The notes under the pieces are model-generated. The model was given only the letters and a program-made list of their open reading frames with translations, had not been told where the DNA came from and searched no databases. Source: Gnetum montanum (taxonomy: Eukaryota > Streptophyta > Gnetopsida > Gnetales > Gnetaceae). Taken from it: 64,000 nt of DNA. This document shows, in pieces, positions 11,265-22,980 of this stretch (position 1 is the first letter of the stretch; each line of letters opens with the position of its first letter). Both the position numbers and the translations under genes were made by a program. The stretch spans positions 36,829-100,828 of the forward strand of contig MNCI01018107.1 in NCBI GenBank assembly GCA_015680685.1, read 5' to 3'.

Positions 11265-12388
11265 ATGACACCCAAAATGTTCCACACATTGCCTAGCTCC
11301 ATAACAAGTTGTGCCGAACCTATAATTAACACTCTTGATGAAATGCCTATAGCATCCATTAGTACAACACATGCAATAGAATGGTATGATAACATAAAAG
11401 GGTACCTTCTAAGAGGTCAACCTCCACAACACTTGACAAATGCTCAAAAAGACGCTATGCGAAAACGCTCTCGGCAATATGCGTTGATAGGAGACACCTT
11501 GTGTCACAAATCCTACAAAGGTATTTTGCTGATGTGCATTAGTAGCATTGATGGTCAAAAAATTGTAGAACAAGTCCACGAAGGACTTTGTGGAGGGCAC
11601 ATTGCACCTAAAACAATGGCAACAAAGATTAGGCGCTTAGGCTACTACTGGCCACACATGGAGTACGATTGCATCTCTAAGGTTAGAACATGCGACATTT
11701 GCCAAAAGCATGGTAATCTAATACACATGCCACCTAACGAATTGCACATAACACAAATCACATGGCCATTCCAAAAATGGGGATTAGACTTAATTGGACC
11801 GATAACACCATCATCCTCTGCGGGACATAGCTTTATTATCACTGCAATTGAATACTTCACAAAATGGGTAGAAGCTATTCCCCTTAGGAAGACCACTTCA
11901 AAACATATTTGCACTTTCATAATAGAAATATCATGACCCATTTTGGTATTCCGATGACCATCATTACTGACAATGGGCCGCAGTTCAGTAGTGCAGATAC
12001 CAAAAGCTTCTGTGAAAGCCTAGGTATTAAACATGCATTTTTATCACCTTACTACCCACAGAGTAATGGTCAAGTGGAGGCTATAAAAAAGACTTTCATC
12101 ACAGTGCTCAAAAAGATGCTAAATCAGAGCAAGAAACAATGGCATGAACAATTGGTCTACGAATTATGGGCATACAGAATGACACATCGCACGTGTATAG
12201 GTAAAAATCCATATACTCTTGTGTATGGATCTGAAGCTATTTTACCTTTAGAGTTACAGGTTACCTCATTGTGGATAGCTCTCTCGGGCCTCCTCGATGA
12301 AAGTCAAAACAATGAACTACGCATTGCTGACCTTGACTCAGTAGAGGAAGAACGTGTGCGAACACTTGATCAGATTGACTGGTACTAG
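11265..12388 (+). pseudogene. IN: Element A integrase core, frameshifted
   Basis: DDE-type integrase. The zinc-binding part reads 'VHEGLCGGHIAPKTMATKI' and 'TCDICQKHGN' (HHCC). The core has 'KWGLDLIGPITPSSSAGHSF' (first Asp), 'IITDNGPQFSSADTKSF' (second Asp) and 'YYPQSNGQVEAIKKTF' (Glu). All three catalytic residues can be read, but the frame breaks at about 11,936 between the first and second Asp. 'NPYTLVYGSEAILPLELQV' and 'LRIADLDSVEEERVRTL' at the end are typical of Tat integrases. The element F copy is at 54,060-54,900. Confidence 0.9.
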
Positions 12389-12619
12389 AAATAACAGCGG
12401 AAACGACACAAACATGATTTGCATAAACGCCCGATTAAGGAAGGAGACCTAGTCCTTAAAGCCATCCATGAACACCTAGATAAGTTCTTAGCTAACTTGG
12501 AAGGACCTTACTTAGTCACCCATGCGTACAATAATGAAGCATTCAAACTTGCTGACATGGACGGGAATGAGTTCGAAAATCCTACAAATCACCTGTACCT
12601 GAAATGGTACTATGTCTGA
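12389..12619 (+). pseudogene. IN: Element A integrase C-terminal domain
   Basis: After a stop at 12,386-12,388 the frame continues as 'HKRPIKEGDLVLKAIHEHL', 'NLEGPYLVTHAYNNEAFKLA' and 'LKWYYV', ending in TGA. This is the usual SH3-like end of Ty3 integrases (GDLVL... F/L xGPY). It closes the pol region, and tandem tract 3 begins ~20 bp later. Confidence 0.8.
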
Positions 12620-12639
12620 TGAACTTGAGGTACAAAATA

Positions 12640-13270
12640 GTCCTGGCATCATGACTTAAAAATGATACCATAGAACAATCCTAACATCATGACTTAAAAT
12701 TGATACCAGAAAACATTGCTGGCATCATGACTTAAAATTGATACCATAGAATAGTCGTGGCATCATGAATTAAATCTAATACCACAAAATAGTCCTGGAA
12801 TCACGACTTAAAAATAATACCATAGAACAGTCCTGGCATCATGACTTAAAATTGATACCACAAAACAGTCCTGGCATCACGACGTAAAACTGATACCATA
12901 GAATAGTCCTGGCATCATGACTTAAAACTAATACCACAGAATAGTCCTGGCATCATGACTTAAAACTGATACCACAGAATAGTCCTGGCATCACGACTTA
13001 AAACTAATACCATAGAAGAGTCTTGGCATCATAACTTAAAATTGATACCACCAAGCTCTATCTGGTACAACACTAAACTGCCACATTCATCTGCCATGAC
13101 ATAAAAATAGCATGTAGAGTCCACTAAGACTATAATTTGGTTTTCCTCTTCATAGTCCACTATGACTATAAACTAGCAATGCACCGTCTGCTACAATGCT
13201 AAACTGGCATCGTCCAAAGGATTATGATGTGAAACTAATCCACAATAGTATGCTAAGACTATAAACTGGC
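12640..13270. repeat. Tandem tract 3 after integrase: 38-bp unit, about ten copies
   Basis: Unit 'gtcctggcatcatgacttaa' plus 18 bases, with exact 38-bp spacing at 12,906, 12,944 and 12,982. It degrades after about 13,060 into 'gactataaactggc'-type units. The core ATGACTTAAAACTGATA resembles the TTAAACTRG cores of tracts 1 and 2. Element F has a matching tract at 53,640-53,935. Confidence 0.85.
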
Positions 13271-14417
13271 GACATCATCAACGACCAGGAAAAACTTGAA
13301 AAAATGTGTTGCTACAATTGGTTGTACATGTTCTACAAAGACTTGCTACCCATTTGTCTCATGGACCCTAACGAAGCTGATGTTGTTCATGATTCTGTCC
13401 ACTTTGAAAATCGCACGTGGTAGCACCATCTCCTTATTTAAAGTTCTTAGCTAACCAATTCAGTTGTGTTTTTCTTGTCTTCTTGGAGTTGTGTCTGCAG
13501 GATGACATGCCTGAGGCATTTGTGCATAGATGCAGTTCATCATGATGACAAGGTATCTCATTCTTCCTAATTCCCGTAACTTGGTTAATCAATTCGTTCA
13601 TGAGTACATTCCCTCATACATTCCCTATTCCCCATCATGCCCCGTTATCCTATTCAATTACATCCCCTAGATACATTGTCTCCCTTGATACACTGTTGAA
13701 CATTGTAACTCCCTAAGCAGTTGCAACGCAAAACATAGTATACGATGCATGACACAAAAAGCAAGTGCTCGAACATGAGCACAACACTAAAAGCAAGCAC
13801 TTTCAAAAAGACCATGAAAAAAAAGAAAATAAAAATAAGAAAGAAAAATAATAGAAAAATAAAAAGAACAAAAAGATCAAAGCGCAAAATGCACGGAAAA
13901 GGTCTTCATGATCCCATTCACATCATAAACCAAAGACTATTGGCTATTCTCATACAAGCCCCAGGCGAGAAGGTAATTTTCTTGGAAAATAGTTACACTC
14001 GTGTCTCAAAGTGACCATGTTGCACATCATCGTGTGCCTTTGGTTGTTTACAATGGGCCCCCATAAACACTCTATAAGAGTCCCATTTCTCGAAAGAATG
14101 CACCTCCTATGTCTTGGTTCCGAGTCTATTGAAAATTGGATATTGATAAGGACCAAGGATATAGCTCATTCACATGGGAGAATCCCTCTCCCACAATTTC
14201 GGTAGCAATTATAATCCTTGATCAACTCCTCATTTTCCCTGGTGACAATCAAATCCCCTTTGTGTCTTGAATTGTACTTCCCCAATCCCATGTACTTTTG
14301 AACATGGTGCGATGACATCCAGCTAAGGGCCAATGGTTAATGCTTGGTACTTATTCGTTTATGGTGTTTTGTACTTTTTTTTCAATGCCTCTTGGGTGGA
14401 TTCCTCCAGACATCAAC
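13271..14417. other. 3' non-coding region of element A
   Basis: The stretch between tract 3 and the polypurine tract contains lysine-rich open stretches (13,745-14,014) that come from A-rich sequence and show no domain. Nothing else is supported. Confidence 0.5.
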
Positions 14418-14430
14418 AAAGAGGGGCCAA
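14418..14430 (+). other. Polypurine tract of element A
   Basis: AAAGAGGGGCCAA lies directly before the LTR start TGAAACACC. The same string with the same preceding 'catcaac' occurs on the minus strand of element F (52,212-52,224). This is the primer for plus-strand DNA synthesis. Confidence 0.85.
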
Positions 14431-15650
14431 TGAAACACCACTAAATTCAGCCTAACACTTTGAGCAAGAATGACTCACACTTGAGCTTTTGGTGGCAAAA
14501 TTTAGGAGAACACACATTGGCTTGTCCTAGGAACTGGTGTGCAATTTTTCTTGGTCATGCTATAGTCATACTGAGGTCATGCTGGCAATGTGAGTACAAC
14601 ATGACTGACTCTCATAGACCAAAAATAGAGTCAAAATGATCTGGTTTTCAAAGTGCAAGTCATCATCAAGACTCCTTGTTGACAACTTCAGACTTCAGTC
14701 GACAACTTCAAACTTCAACTTCCAGAATTTCGAGAAAATTGCAAGTTCTTGCAATTCACACTGTAGGTCATGTTGTGGTCATGTTGCAGCAAAAGATGCC
14801 ATAAATGGCTTAAAACAAGGCACTTTCAGGCTCAATCTGTCAATCACAGTTAGGAAATCCTTGCACTCCAAGAATCAGGCTTCAAAATTCAAAATTTGGT
14901 GAAAATTTTATCACTCTAGTTCACTCACACTAAGGTCACGCTGAAGTCATGCTGGCAATGTTAGTACAACGTGAGCGTAGCGTGCACATGTTGAAGTCAT
15001 ACTAGGACAAGATCAACTCACACTGGAAGTCTCGATGAGGTAGGGACACCTCAAATAGCCACGAAACTACTCAAATAGACACCTGGAAGCAATCAAGTGA
15101 GAGATCCAGAAGCTTTAAGCGAACCAATACATTATCATTTCATTGCAAATGTTCATCATTTGTGAGCTTGTCAGGCTCTTACGCTACGAATTGTATGTAC
15201 TTCCATGAGCGTAAGCTAGCTTGAGTGAGTTCTTACAAGTTGTAAGATACAATGCACCTAGTCAAAAACGTAACTTGCCCACACACGTCCAACTTGTATA
15301 CAGCTATCCATCGGACACTCGTCGCTTGATCCACTTTCCTCTCATCTCCCAATCGTTGATTCTATTCTTGAATTTCGCACTTGAGCTCGGTCCAGCCCTA
15401 TAAATACCCTATCAATTCAAATAAACAAGGTTGGCAATTTTGAAGGTTGATGGCTTAGGAAACTCAAGACCAGCAATCCTTGGGCGCTCGACACACTTGA
15501 CTCCTAGCATCCAAGCACTTCTAAAACACCTGACATCACATCACCCTGGGGCTTGGCACTTGACCTACCATTCACATGTGTAGCTACGCTTTGACCAGTG
15601 CACACATTTTCTAAGCAAATATAATACAGTTCGTTTTGCCAGCCATTATT
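14431..15650 (+). repeat. 3' LTR of element A (U3 certain, right edge estimated)
   Basis: It begins TGAAACACCACTAAATTCAG right after the polypurine tract. The LTR of element G begins TGAAACACCG and that of F begins TGCAACACCAC. U3 holds decayed ACGCT/ATGCT words (14,560-15,010). The core promoter box is at 15,399-15,406, followed by 'aaggttggcaa', which parallels 'gagggttggcaact' of G. A string 'ttgccagccatt' at about 15,637 recurs at 59,630 in G. The end could not be fixed. Confidence 0.7.
15399..15406 (+). promoter_or_regulatory. TATA box in LTR A
   Basis: TATAAATA followed ~25 bp later by a conserved 'aaggttggcaa', which probably lies near the transcript start. All three Tat LTRs share this layout. 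Confidence 0.7.
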
Positions 15651-16690
15651 CTGTTTACTCTATTTTACATTCAGTTTATGTTTTTTTTGCAATATTATTC
15701 TACGTACGTTTCTGTTTACATTTCGTGCACATTGTTTACATTTTAAAACATTAGTTATGATAACCCCAACGCAAGCCATAGTTTACGCTCGTCCTTGGCT
15801 GATTTGCGTGCAGACCATCCAAGGCACTCTGCCTTCGTTCCCTTTTCTAGCTTGCCCTCAAGCGAAGGGAGGGTTAGCTATGTCTTTCCAACAATCTTTT
15901 AGTGTTTTTTTCCCTTCCAACCTTACACCGACGATTTAGGTCAGTACAATGGGTAACATGTCTTTCTAACTCCATAACCAGTGCTTGTAGTCCATGAGAT
16001 TGTCTAAGGGGTGTACTTTGAATTTCCATTTTCTTTTACAAGAACCACACCATATAGAGACATGATTTTTTATGGTTGATAGTACGAGTGATTATATATC
16101 AATGAGGAGCCATAAAAATAAAGAAGGGAGATGATAAAACAATACAAAAAATCTCCTTGAGGCCACACCCCTTTCCATTCCCACTTGGTCCATTTCCAAT
16201 TTTCTAGATAACAAGAGCATATGTTATTTTTTAGTTTCTATGTAAAATAACCTTTATGTTTCCATGATGTAGACTCATATGAAATATATGGAATGAATGA
16301 ATGTCATGAAATCACTACTTGATACCATTATAAAACTGACAAACTATTAGTGTAGAACATAATCCAAAGACAAAGTTGATCTTTTGTTAATCAATCATAA
16401 CTTTGACATCTACCTTGAACAATTTTAAAAATGTTTAATAGTCATGGAATAAAATCAGAGATTTCACATAAGACTAAATGAGAATAACAAGGAAAATATA
16501 TAATATAATTAGTAATATACTAAAAAATGGAAAACATATAAAGAACATTGCAAAACAAAATGCAAAAAAATATTTTATCTTGTCAAGATGTTACAGTCGG
16601 TGAATATCTCCCTCACAACTAAGTTGAAAGGAGAAGATTTAAAAATTGATACATGTTTGTTCTTAATCAAAGGTGTTAGTGTTGTGGTCA
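15651..16690. other. No gene seen
   Basis: 15,651-15,960 may still be LTR or 3' flank ('gtttacgctcgtccttggct'). From about 15,960 on the sequence is AT-rich with no coding signal or clear repeat. Confidence 0.4.
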
Positions 16691-17990
16691 GTTACTTGGA
16701 AGTCCATGAGTGGTTTAAGTTGCTAGATGTTGACTAGCATGTGCTTTTGAGGATTTGTTTGGTGGATTATCATACACCCAAAAGAAAAATTTAAGTGGAT
16801 GATGTAAGGTCCTTTGCATAGTATCTAGAACTTAGTTTTTTGCAACACATGCATGAGATTTCAATAGAGAACCTTATCTCTTAGTTTGAATGTAACTTTC
16901 TTAGTCCATACATTATGATGTTGTTAATTGTGTGCCTTGTGTAATTTTTTCATTATTAGAGCTACTCTTTATTTTTTTCTAGCATATTAAGTGTTATGAG
17001 TTTCTCTTTTTGTGATAGGTTAATGTCTAAGTCAAGTTCATAAGAAGTTGTGAGTGTAAAGAGTTTAGTTTGAATTGGAAGTTTGGATGACTTCTTGTAC
17101 ACTAAATCATAGGGAGAGTAGCCTATAGGAAGTTTTCATGTTGAATGATATGGCCAAATTCCATACTTGAGTTTGGTGCTTCAATATTTCCTATATCTAC
17201 TAATAGTTAGCATTAGAATTCGTGCAATCTTCCTATTGATTACCTCTACTTGATTGTTGGCTTGAGAGTGATAAGGTGTTGTGAGTTTATGTTGTACCTC
17301 TAAGTGTTGCATTAAATTATGAAAATTAGAACCTATGCAATATGTTTCATTATTAGAAATTAGAAAATTAAGTTAATGGTAACAATAATGTAGGCTTTTT
17401 ATTAGACATGGGAGTGATGAATCCCATGAAGTCAATTCTTCAAATATTGAAAGACTCTAGTTGTTGAATCCACTATTGGAACCCTTCCATTTTGGTTGTC
17501 ATTCCTTCATCTCATTAACACTTCTTGTAAGAATAGGAGAAATGATGATCATGCATGAAGACTATTGACATTATCCTATTATTAGGATCTTTATGACTAT
17601 CCTTCTTCCTACATAGTGGCCTCAATAATGACCCTAAAGGACATCTTGGAGGACTCTTAATTGATTTGAATTAGGTACACATCATTGTACCATGCCATTA
17701 GTATAAAGCTTATAGATGTTGCCTTCAATCTCCATGTAATGTTTGACATAGTAAATAAACTATTGTTTCTTCCTATGTTCCCATTTACTAGGAGTCTCCT
17801 ATGTGAGAAAATATGAGAGGAATGTATCATACCAATTTTTGATCCTTGGTGCATGAACTTCAGTTGCCTTAGCAAAGAGAAGTTCATCTTGAAACTGATT
17901 AGATAAGGACTCTTCATCATTATCACCATTTTTTCTTAACTGAGATAAATGATCTGCAACTATATTCTTGATCTCTTTTCTATCCACCAT
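16690..17990 (-). pseudogene. IN: Ty3/gypsy pol relic (RNase H end and integrase), minus strand
   Basis: On the minus strand 17,990-17,799 reads 'KNIVADHLSQLRKNGDNDEE', the RNase H-integrase junction of many plant gypsy elements (VADHLSRL). Further down, with many stops, come a 'GIDFMGPI'-like block (about 17,400-17,460, 'DFMGFITPMS') and a 'PYHPQTNGQVEV'-like block (about 17,240-17,290, 'YHSQANNQVEVINRKIARI'). These give order and orientation. It is a different lineage from the Tat elements. It could belong with the gag-RT relic at 25,100-27,800 if 18-25 kb is a later insertion, but this is unproven. Confidence 0.65.
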
Positions 17991-18239
17991 GGTAAGATAG
18001 AATTCCTATAAGATTACCAACCATCATATAACATTAGGAGCTTACCATTGGCTTACCAATTTTGCAATAAAAAGGAAGAAGTTACCATAGGTAACATTGA
18101 CAAAGTCACTGTATATTTTTTAGTAAAAGAAATCGAAGAGGCTCTGAATTTGCTAAATGTGTGGACCAAGTTGGCACATTAGTCCACAAGGTCCAATCAA
18201 AAAACTAAAAAGTTGTGGCTAAAGTGGACATACAACAAA

Positions 18240-20440
18240 GATAATTACATATAATGAGTTGACTCTAGAAGAGAGGACCTATTTTAAGATAGACACATAC
18301 CACCTATTTCAAGCTAAATGGCTCAATAGAATCTTAACCTATGTGGCTAGGGGGATTGAAATATTAATGGGAAACTACAATGCCAACCATCCCTAAATGT
18401 ACTTCATGGAAATCCAATGGTGATTCAAAGAAAAAAAGCTAGGAAAGCTAACACTTCTATTCCCTTGCTTGATTAGGAAGCTATGCAAGCATGCTAGAAT
18501 CCTAGGTTACACCAATGATGTTTCCAAGAGGGCTCAAAATGCTTCTTTTTTTGAGTTTCTTAAACCTGTAGCACTAAGGAATGACCTTCATGAAGAACAA
18601 GAAATAGAAAAGGAGCCAAAACCAAAAAAGGAAACAGAGCAAGGGCCTAAGCAACAACATGAGCCACAAGTTCCATTGCCACCACCACAAGATTACTGAC
18701 CAACAATGAGCCATTTGCAAAGAATAGTTAAACTCTTAGTTGATGAAGTAGAGATGAATCAAACCTCTTCCAAGTTATTAATGATGTCATATAACCCATC
18801 ATTTCTACTAGTCCATCAAGAGGGAAAATTTCTTTACAGGAGGAGAGGCCCAATGATCTCAACAAATCTCTGGTAACACTACATCTTTTTAGGTGATGCT
18901 TAAAATAGAAGAAGGTGCAACAGTAGTGGTCATGCAGCATCAAGATGTGATGGGCATAGTAGAGGTAATAATAGATCATATTAAAGAATCTTTGAATGTG
19001 CCTATTGTGCCCCCAGTGGACTTGACTAGGATCAGAGATGCACAAATGCTTGCTGAGACTTCAATAACTCCAGCAACCCATGAATATGTACTTGATAGAT
19101 TGCTACAGACTTGACAAGTAATGTCTCTATAGTGTAATTATACCTCATCACCACAAAAGGAAAGTTAATCATGGAAGAGACTAGGGTGGAGCATGCAAAA
19201 ATAGAAGTATATTGACTACAACAAGAGCTGGGTACCCTAAGAGTTGAAAGATGCAACCCTACCCAATTTTTTGAGCCTAACTAGCTAGACCAATTCCAAA
19301 TGAAGCAACTAAACCAATCAATTGAACAAAAAAAAGCTACCCATAAGAAGGAATTAATCATTGCACAAGAAGAGAACAAGCAACTTGTTGCTGATAATGC
19401 TAGGTTGATCACTACTAAGAAATAAAAAAACATTTTGGAAGAGAGTGTTCACTAGTTGAGAGAATAATTGGTGAGGGTCAACTAGGAAATCAATAGATTT
19501 GCCAAAGAGAATTGAACCCTCTTAACGAAGGAGGTCCACACAATTCATCAAAAATCTATGATTGAAATAATCACATGACAAAACAAGCCCAAAAAACATG
19601 AGAAGCTAAAGGAGAACTTCTGGGGACCAAATTGACATGTACAAATAGATCAATGAGAAAGAAATCTAGATGGAAAAGGCCTTCATTAGTTTCATGTCAG
19701 CACAAAATCCTAACTAGCAGCCAATCTTGGATAGCTATGCCTTGGTCCATCAAGTGGAAGTAAAGAACAAAGACCTACAGATCGAAGAGTTAAAAGAATA
19801 TATGACATTGGCTAACTTTTGACATGCCAACCTTATCATGTTAATAGAAGGTTAGCCTAGAAAAGAATTAGATCAACAAGTAATATCCACCTATGAAATA
19901 TATGAAAAGAAGTTTGTAGATAGGAAAAGTGCTCTACAAAAACTCCACATGACAAACTTAGAATTGGAGGTTAGAAAGATGTAGCCTTAGACCTGAATAA
20001 GAGATTAATGAATCACCACGAATTGAAAGAAAAGGCCAAGGCCTTTGAGGAGGAATGACATTAATTTGCAGTTTAGTATGTGAAAGAAAACAAAATGTTT
20101 ACATAGCTACTATGCCCATGGGATGTATTGGTTCCAACACACATCAACTCAATAGACTGGATGGTACATGATCCAATGATGGAGGAGGAAAAGTTACAGG
20201 TGCTCCTAAACTGCTATAAATTTCAAAAGCTTGGCGATAAGGGGAAGTGACCGATGGAAGAGCCACTACCTCTGAGAACTACATGAGTTTTCCCAATTTT
20301 ATGTCTTATAATGTTGTGTGCATATTTTTTGTAAAACACCACTACAACATGAAAGAGTTAATTTTTGTATTTATTTAAGCTAATCAATAATTCCACACAT
20401 TTCCAATATTTTGTAAAGAACTTGTTTTAATTTAGACATG
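18240..20440 (+). pseudogene. Decayed coding region of unknown type with coiled-coil character
   Basis: The + strand keeps amino-acid-like composition across many stops. It has a Lys/Glu/Pro-rich piece (18,469-18,699, 'KEPKPKKETEQGPKQQHEPQ', then 'PLPPPQDY'). It then has long Glu/Lys/Gln/Leu-rich stretches (about 19,290-20,060), such as 'ENKQLVADNARLITTKK', which look like coiled coil. I do not recognise the family. It ends just before an LTR-like start with a purine-rich stretch ('agacatggggg'), so it may be internal sequence of a retroelement whose 3' LTR is 20,450-21,335. Confidence 0.35.
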
Positions 20441-20449
20441 GGGGTATGA

Positions 20450-21335
20450 TGAGTCATGTTTTGTAAGGTTGTGATATCGGATATATGATATCAAGGCCAC
20501 AATGTTGGGTATCGAATATCAAGGCATAATCTCTGATGTCAAGCATACAATATCACTCCTTCTATGCAAGCTTATAAATACCACATTGGATGCATGGTTG
20601 GGATATAGTACATAGATTTTAGATAGCTTTCATAGATTTCAGAGTAGTTCAAATTTTATTTTCTAGTGCATGCCCATAGTGTGATGTTGAGTGATTGTAC
20701 GAAATCCTTATTTGAGTGTGATGTACTCTGATGTGTTACATGAAAAGTAATAAAGATCAAGATTACTTTCATTATTACTGCATCCACTTAGATTTATTAT
20801 TACTTTTAATGGCTTAAATGTTTACTATTTTCGTTAGTTAATGTTTTCATTTATTGCTCTTTATTATTCTTGTCGTTAAGTGGAATGAGTAGGACTAATC
20901 ATAAATGCTTAAGTGTAATTACTTGGTAACCTAGTAGTGTATCATTTGGTACACTCAGTGACATACGCTTGGTAATCTCAATGGTAGTTACAAAAAGCCC
21001 AAGGTGTGTGCGAATGGTTAAGAATGGATACGCATTACACATAGGCTACTTTAGATTTTACTTTCCATTGTTAATTATCCTAATTAGTTAATCTTTTTAT
21101 TATCATCAGGAGTAGGTTAGGGCCAAACAACATCAATCATCATGTGCCTCACTTTGAACTAAATCATACATGACAAATCTACCACTAGTCCAAGTCGGAA
21201 GACAACGAACTATGATCAAGACATAACAATTATGATGCACAACTAGTCCCATCCATAGAATTTGACCAAATCATGCATGAATGCTTGTGATTCGTATAGT
21301 TGGATGTAGCTGTACATTACTGCTCATCACTAACC
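20450..21335 (+). repeat. LTR-like block, copy 1
   Basis: It starts TGATGAGTCATG after a purine-rich stretch and has a TATA-like 'cttataaatacc' at about 20,572. It aligns with 29,000-29,930, sharing the ordered strings 'cttggtaatctcaatggtag'/'cttggcaatcttaatagtca' and 'acatgacaaatctaccacta'/'acatgatagagctaccacta' and a TTGACCAAAT.GCATG block. Orientation is direct. It is probably a 3' LTR or solo LTR. Confidence 0.65.
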
Positions 21336-21439
21336 ATCAACATCATATGTTCTTGAATTCTAGAATCTTAGTTATCTATTGAAAATTCAAAGTAAGAAAA
21401 ATATGCACTAGAAAATGGAATTGCATATTGAATTTTTGG

Positions 21440-22138
21440 AAACATCTTCATTGAATTGGGTTCATCTTCCAAGGATTCTCTTACACATCCATGTTTTAAG
21501 AATTAATAAACACTACTTCTAGCTTTGGTATCAAAGTCTCCACAAAGGATAATTGGCACTAGATCGGTATATCTTTAGAATAACTTATTCTTCAAACTTT
21601 CCGGTATTTTCTTAATCAAGTATGCTCCTTGGCATAGTCTAACATCTAGACATGTTGATTGTGAAATTAAATGTGTGTACACATCTTCCTAATAACTCAA
21701 TTTTTAGTATCATTGCCAAAATAATGTGGCTTCTCTAGAACATTGACCATTCTTTCCTTCCCATGATTTGAAGTTCTAGAATTTCAAAAATCATATCTTC
21801 TAAACATCATTCAAATATTTGTACTAATTCAAACTTGGCTTCTTTATAAAATATTGCACAACCATCCATGTTATGATTTCTACAATACACTAATTTGTAT
21901 GGCTCAAAATAACTTCCAAAAGAATCTTTTTGCTTATAAATACCTTTGTATCCCATGTTTCCAAGTCATCCCAATCCAAGGCCCATGGAAGAAAAAGTGG
22001 ATGTTGTTCTTCACTTGCTAGGAATCTTGCCAACACATTATATGTTGTCACTTTCATTCTCATTCTTGGATTCTCTTCTGGGTAATTTCTCTTCATGGGT
22101 ATCAGACACCTTGTGGAAATGAGATTACGAGTCTCCAT
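21440..22138 (-). pseudogene. CCR4/nocturnin-type endonuclease-exonuclease-phosphatase pseudogene
   Basis: CCR4-type deadenylases shorten mRNA poly(A) tails. Reading minus from about 22,060 one finds, in order, 'KVTTYNVLARFLASEEQHPL', 'LFLPWALDWDD', 'DGCAIFYKEAKFELV' (about 21,865-21,815), 'CTHLISQSTCLDVRLCQGAY' followed by 'LIKKI' (about 21,685-21,610), and 'IILCGDFDTKARSSVY' (about 21,560-21,510). The strings YNVLA, DGCAIF, THL...DVRLCQ and CGDF are ordered marks of the family. Stops and frameshifts separate them, and no introns are evident over ~650 bp. That fits a decayed processed copy or a fragment captured by a retroelement. The N-terminal leucine-rich repeats of true CCR4 are absent. 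Confidence 0.65.
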
Positions 22139-22980
22139 GTTATTCTACCATATGCTTTGGTTGCAAGAAAATTTTATATACATCTTCTTAACTATTATAG
22201 TTCATCAACCAATTCTCCAAGTAACCTTGTTGGTAACAACTAGCTACATTACCTAAACTTTTTAGCAATGTTTCTTTATACCCCTCTTACAACACTAACT
22301 CTGGCAGTGTAACTAATGACATACTAAGAATTAGTAAATCTAAGACTATCTATCTAGATAGGTTAAACACTTAATCTTAAGGTTTAAGAGGTTAAATTTA
22401 TTAGTTCAAACAATTAAATTGTCAAGCATAATTAGCTAGTTTATGTTATGGCCTCCTAAGACATGATTTAAGGTATCATTAAATTATCAAGTACTCAAAT
22501 GATAAATATAACCTCACTATTGTGTTCAAAAGTTGAATAATGTGAGAAATTATTATTCAAATGTTAAAAATAAACATTGTATACCGAAGTTATGCTAAAA
22601 TTAAGCTTTTTGAGGGTCTTGACGCACTATATTTGGCAACGATAAAATTCTTTTTTTGGAGTTTCATGGCATAGATTTGACTTCACCATTGCATCTAGAA
22701 GGTTAAAATCTATAAAAAATGACTCTTTGTTTGTTTTAAAAAAGGATTTTAGAATAAAATATTATAGCTTCTAGAGTTACAAACCTTAGGCATGGAAAAC
22801 GAGACTTCCCAAGAGGTCACCCATCCCAATACTACCTTTAAAGTAAGCATGCTTAATTATAGAATTCTTATCTCACTTGCTATGAAGGCACTAAATCCTT
22901 TTTTTTAAGTAAATTTTTATACATAGTTCAAATTTAATTTTACTTGGTGTTTTCAAATTTTTTGTTAACTTGCTAAAATT
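22139..22980. other. No gene seen
   Basis: AT-rich, with runs of stops in all frames and no clear repeat. Confidence 0.4.

Larger units (their letters stand above)
1..15650 (+). mobile_element. Tat-type Ty3/gypsy element A, decayed, 5' end outside window
   Basis: The + strand reads gag, aspartic protease, a ~6 kb spacer, RT, Ty3-type RNase H, a second RNase H, integrase, polypurine tract and 3' LTR, in that order. The second RNase H-like domain between the usual RNase H and integrase is a known mark of the Tat/Ogre clade. Every coding module carries stops or frameshifts, so the copy is dead. The 5' LTR, primer-binding site and gag start lie left of the window. The right LTR edge is uncertain: U3 and TATA are clear, but the terminal CA could not be fixed, so 15,650 is an estimate. 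The spacer between protease and RT holds an antisense spliced gene, entered separately. Confidence 0.85.

Noticed and set aside
13745-14014. 89-codon Lys/Arg-rich open stretch in element A
   Set aside because: Composition follows A-rich low-complexity DNA. No counterpart was found at the same place in element F.
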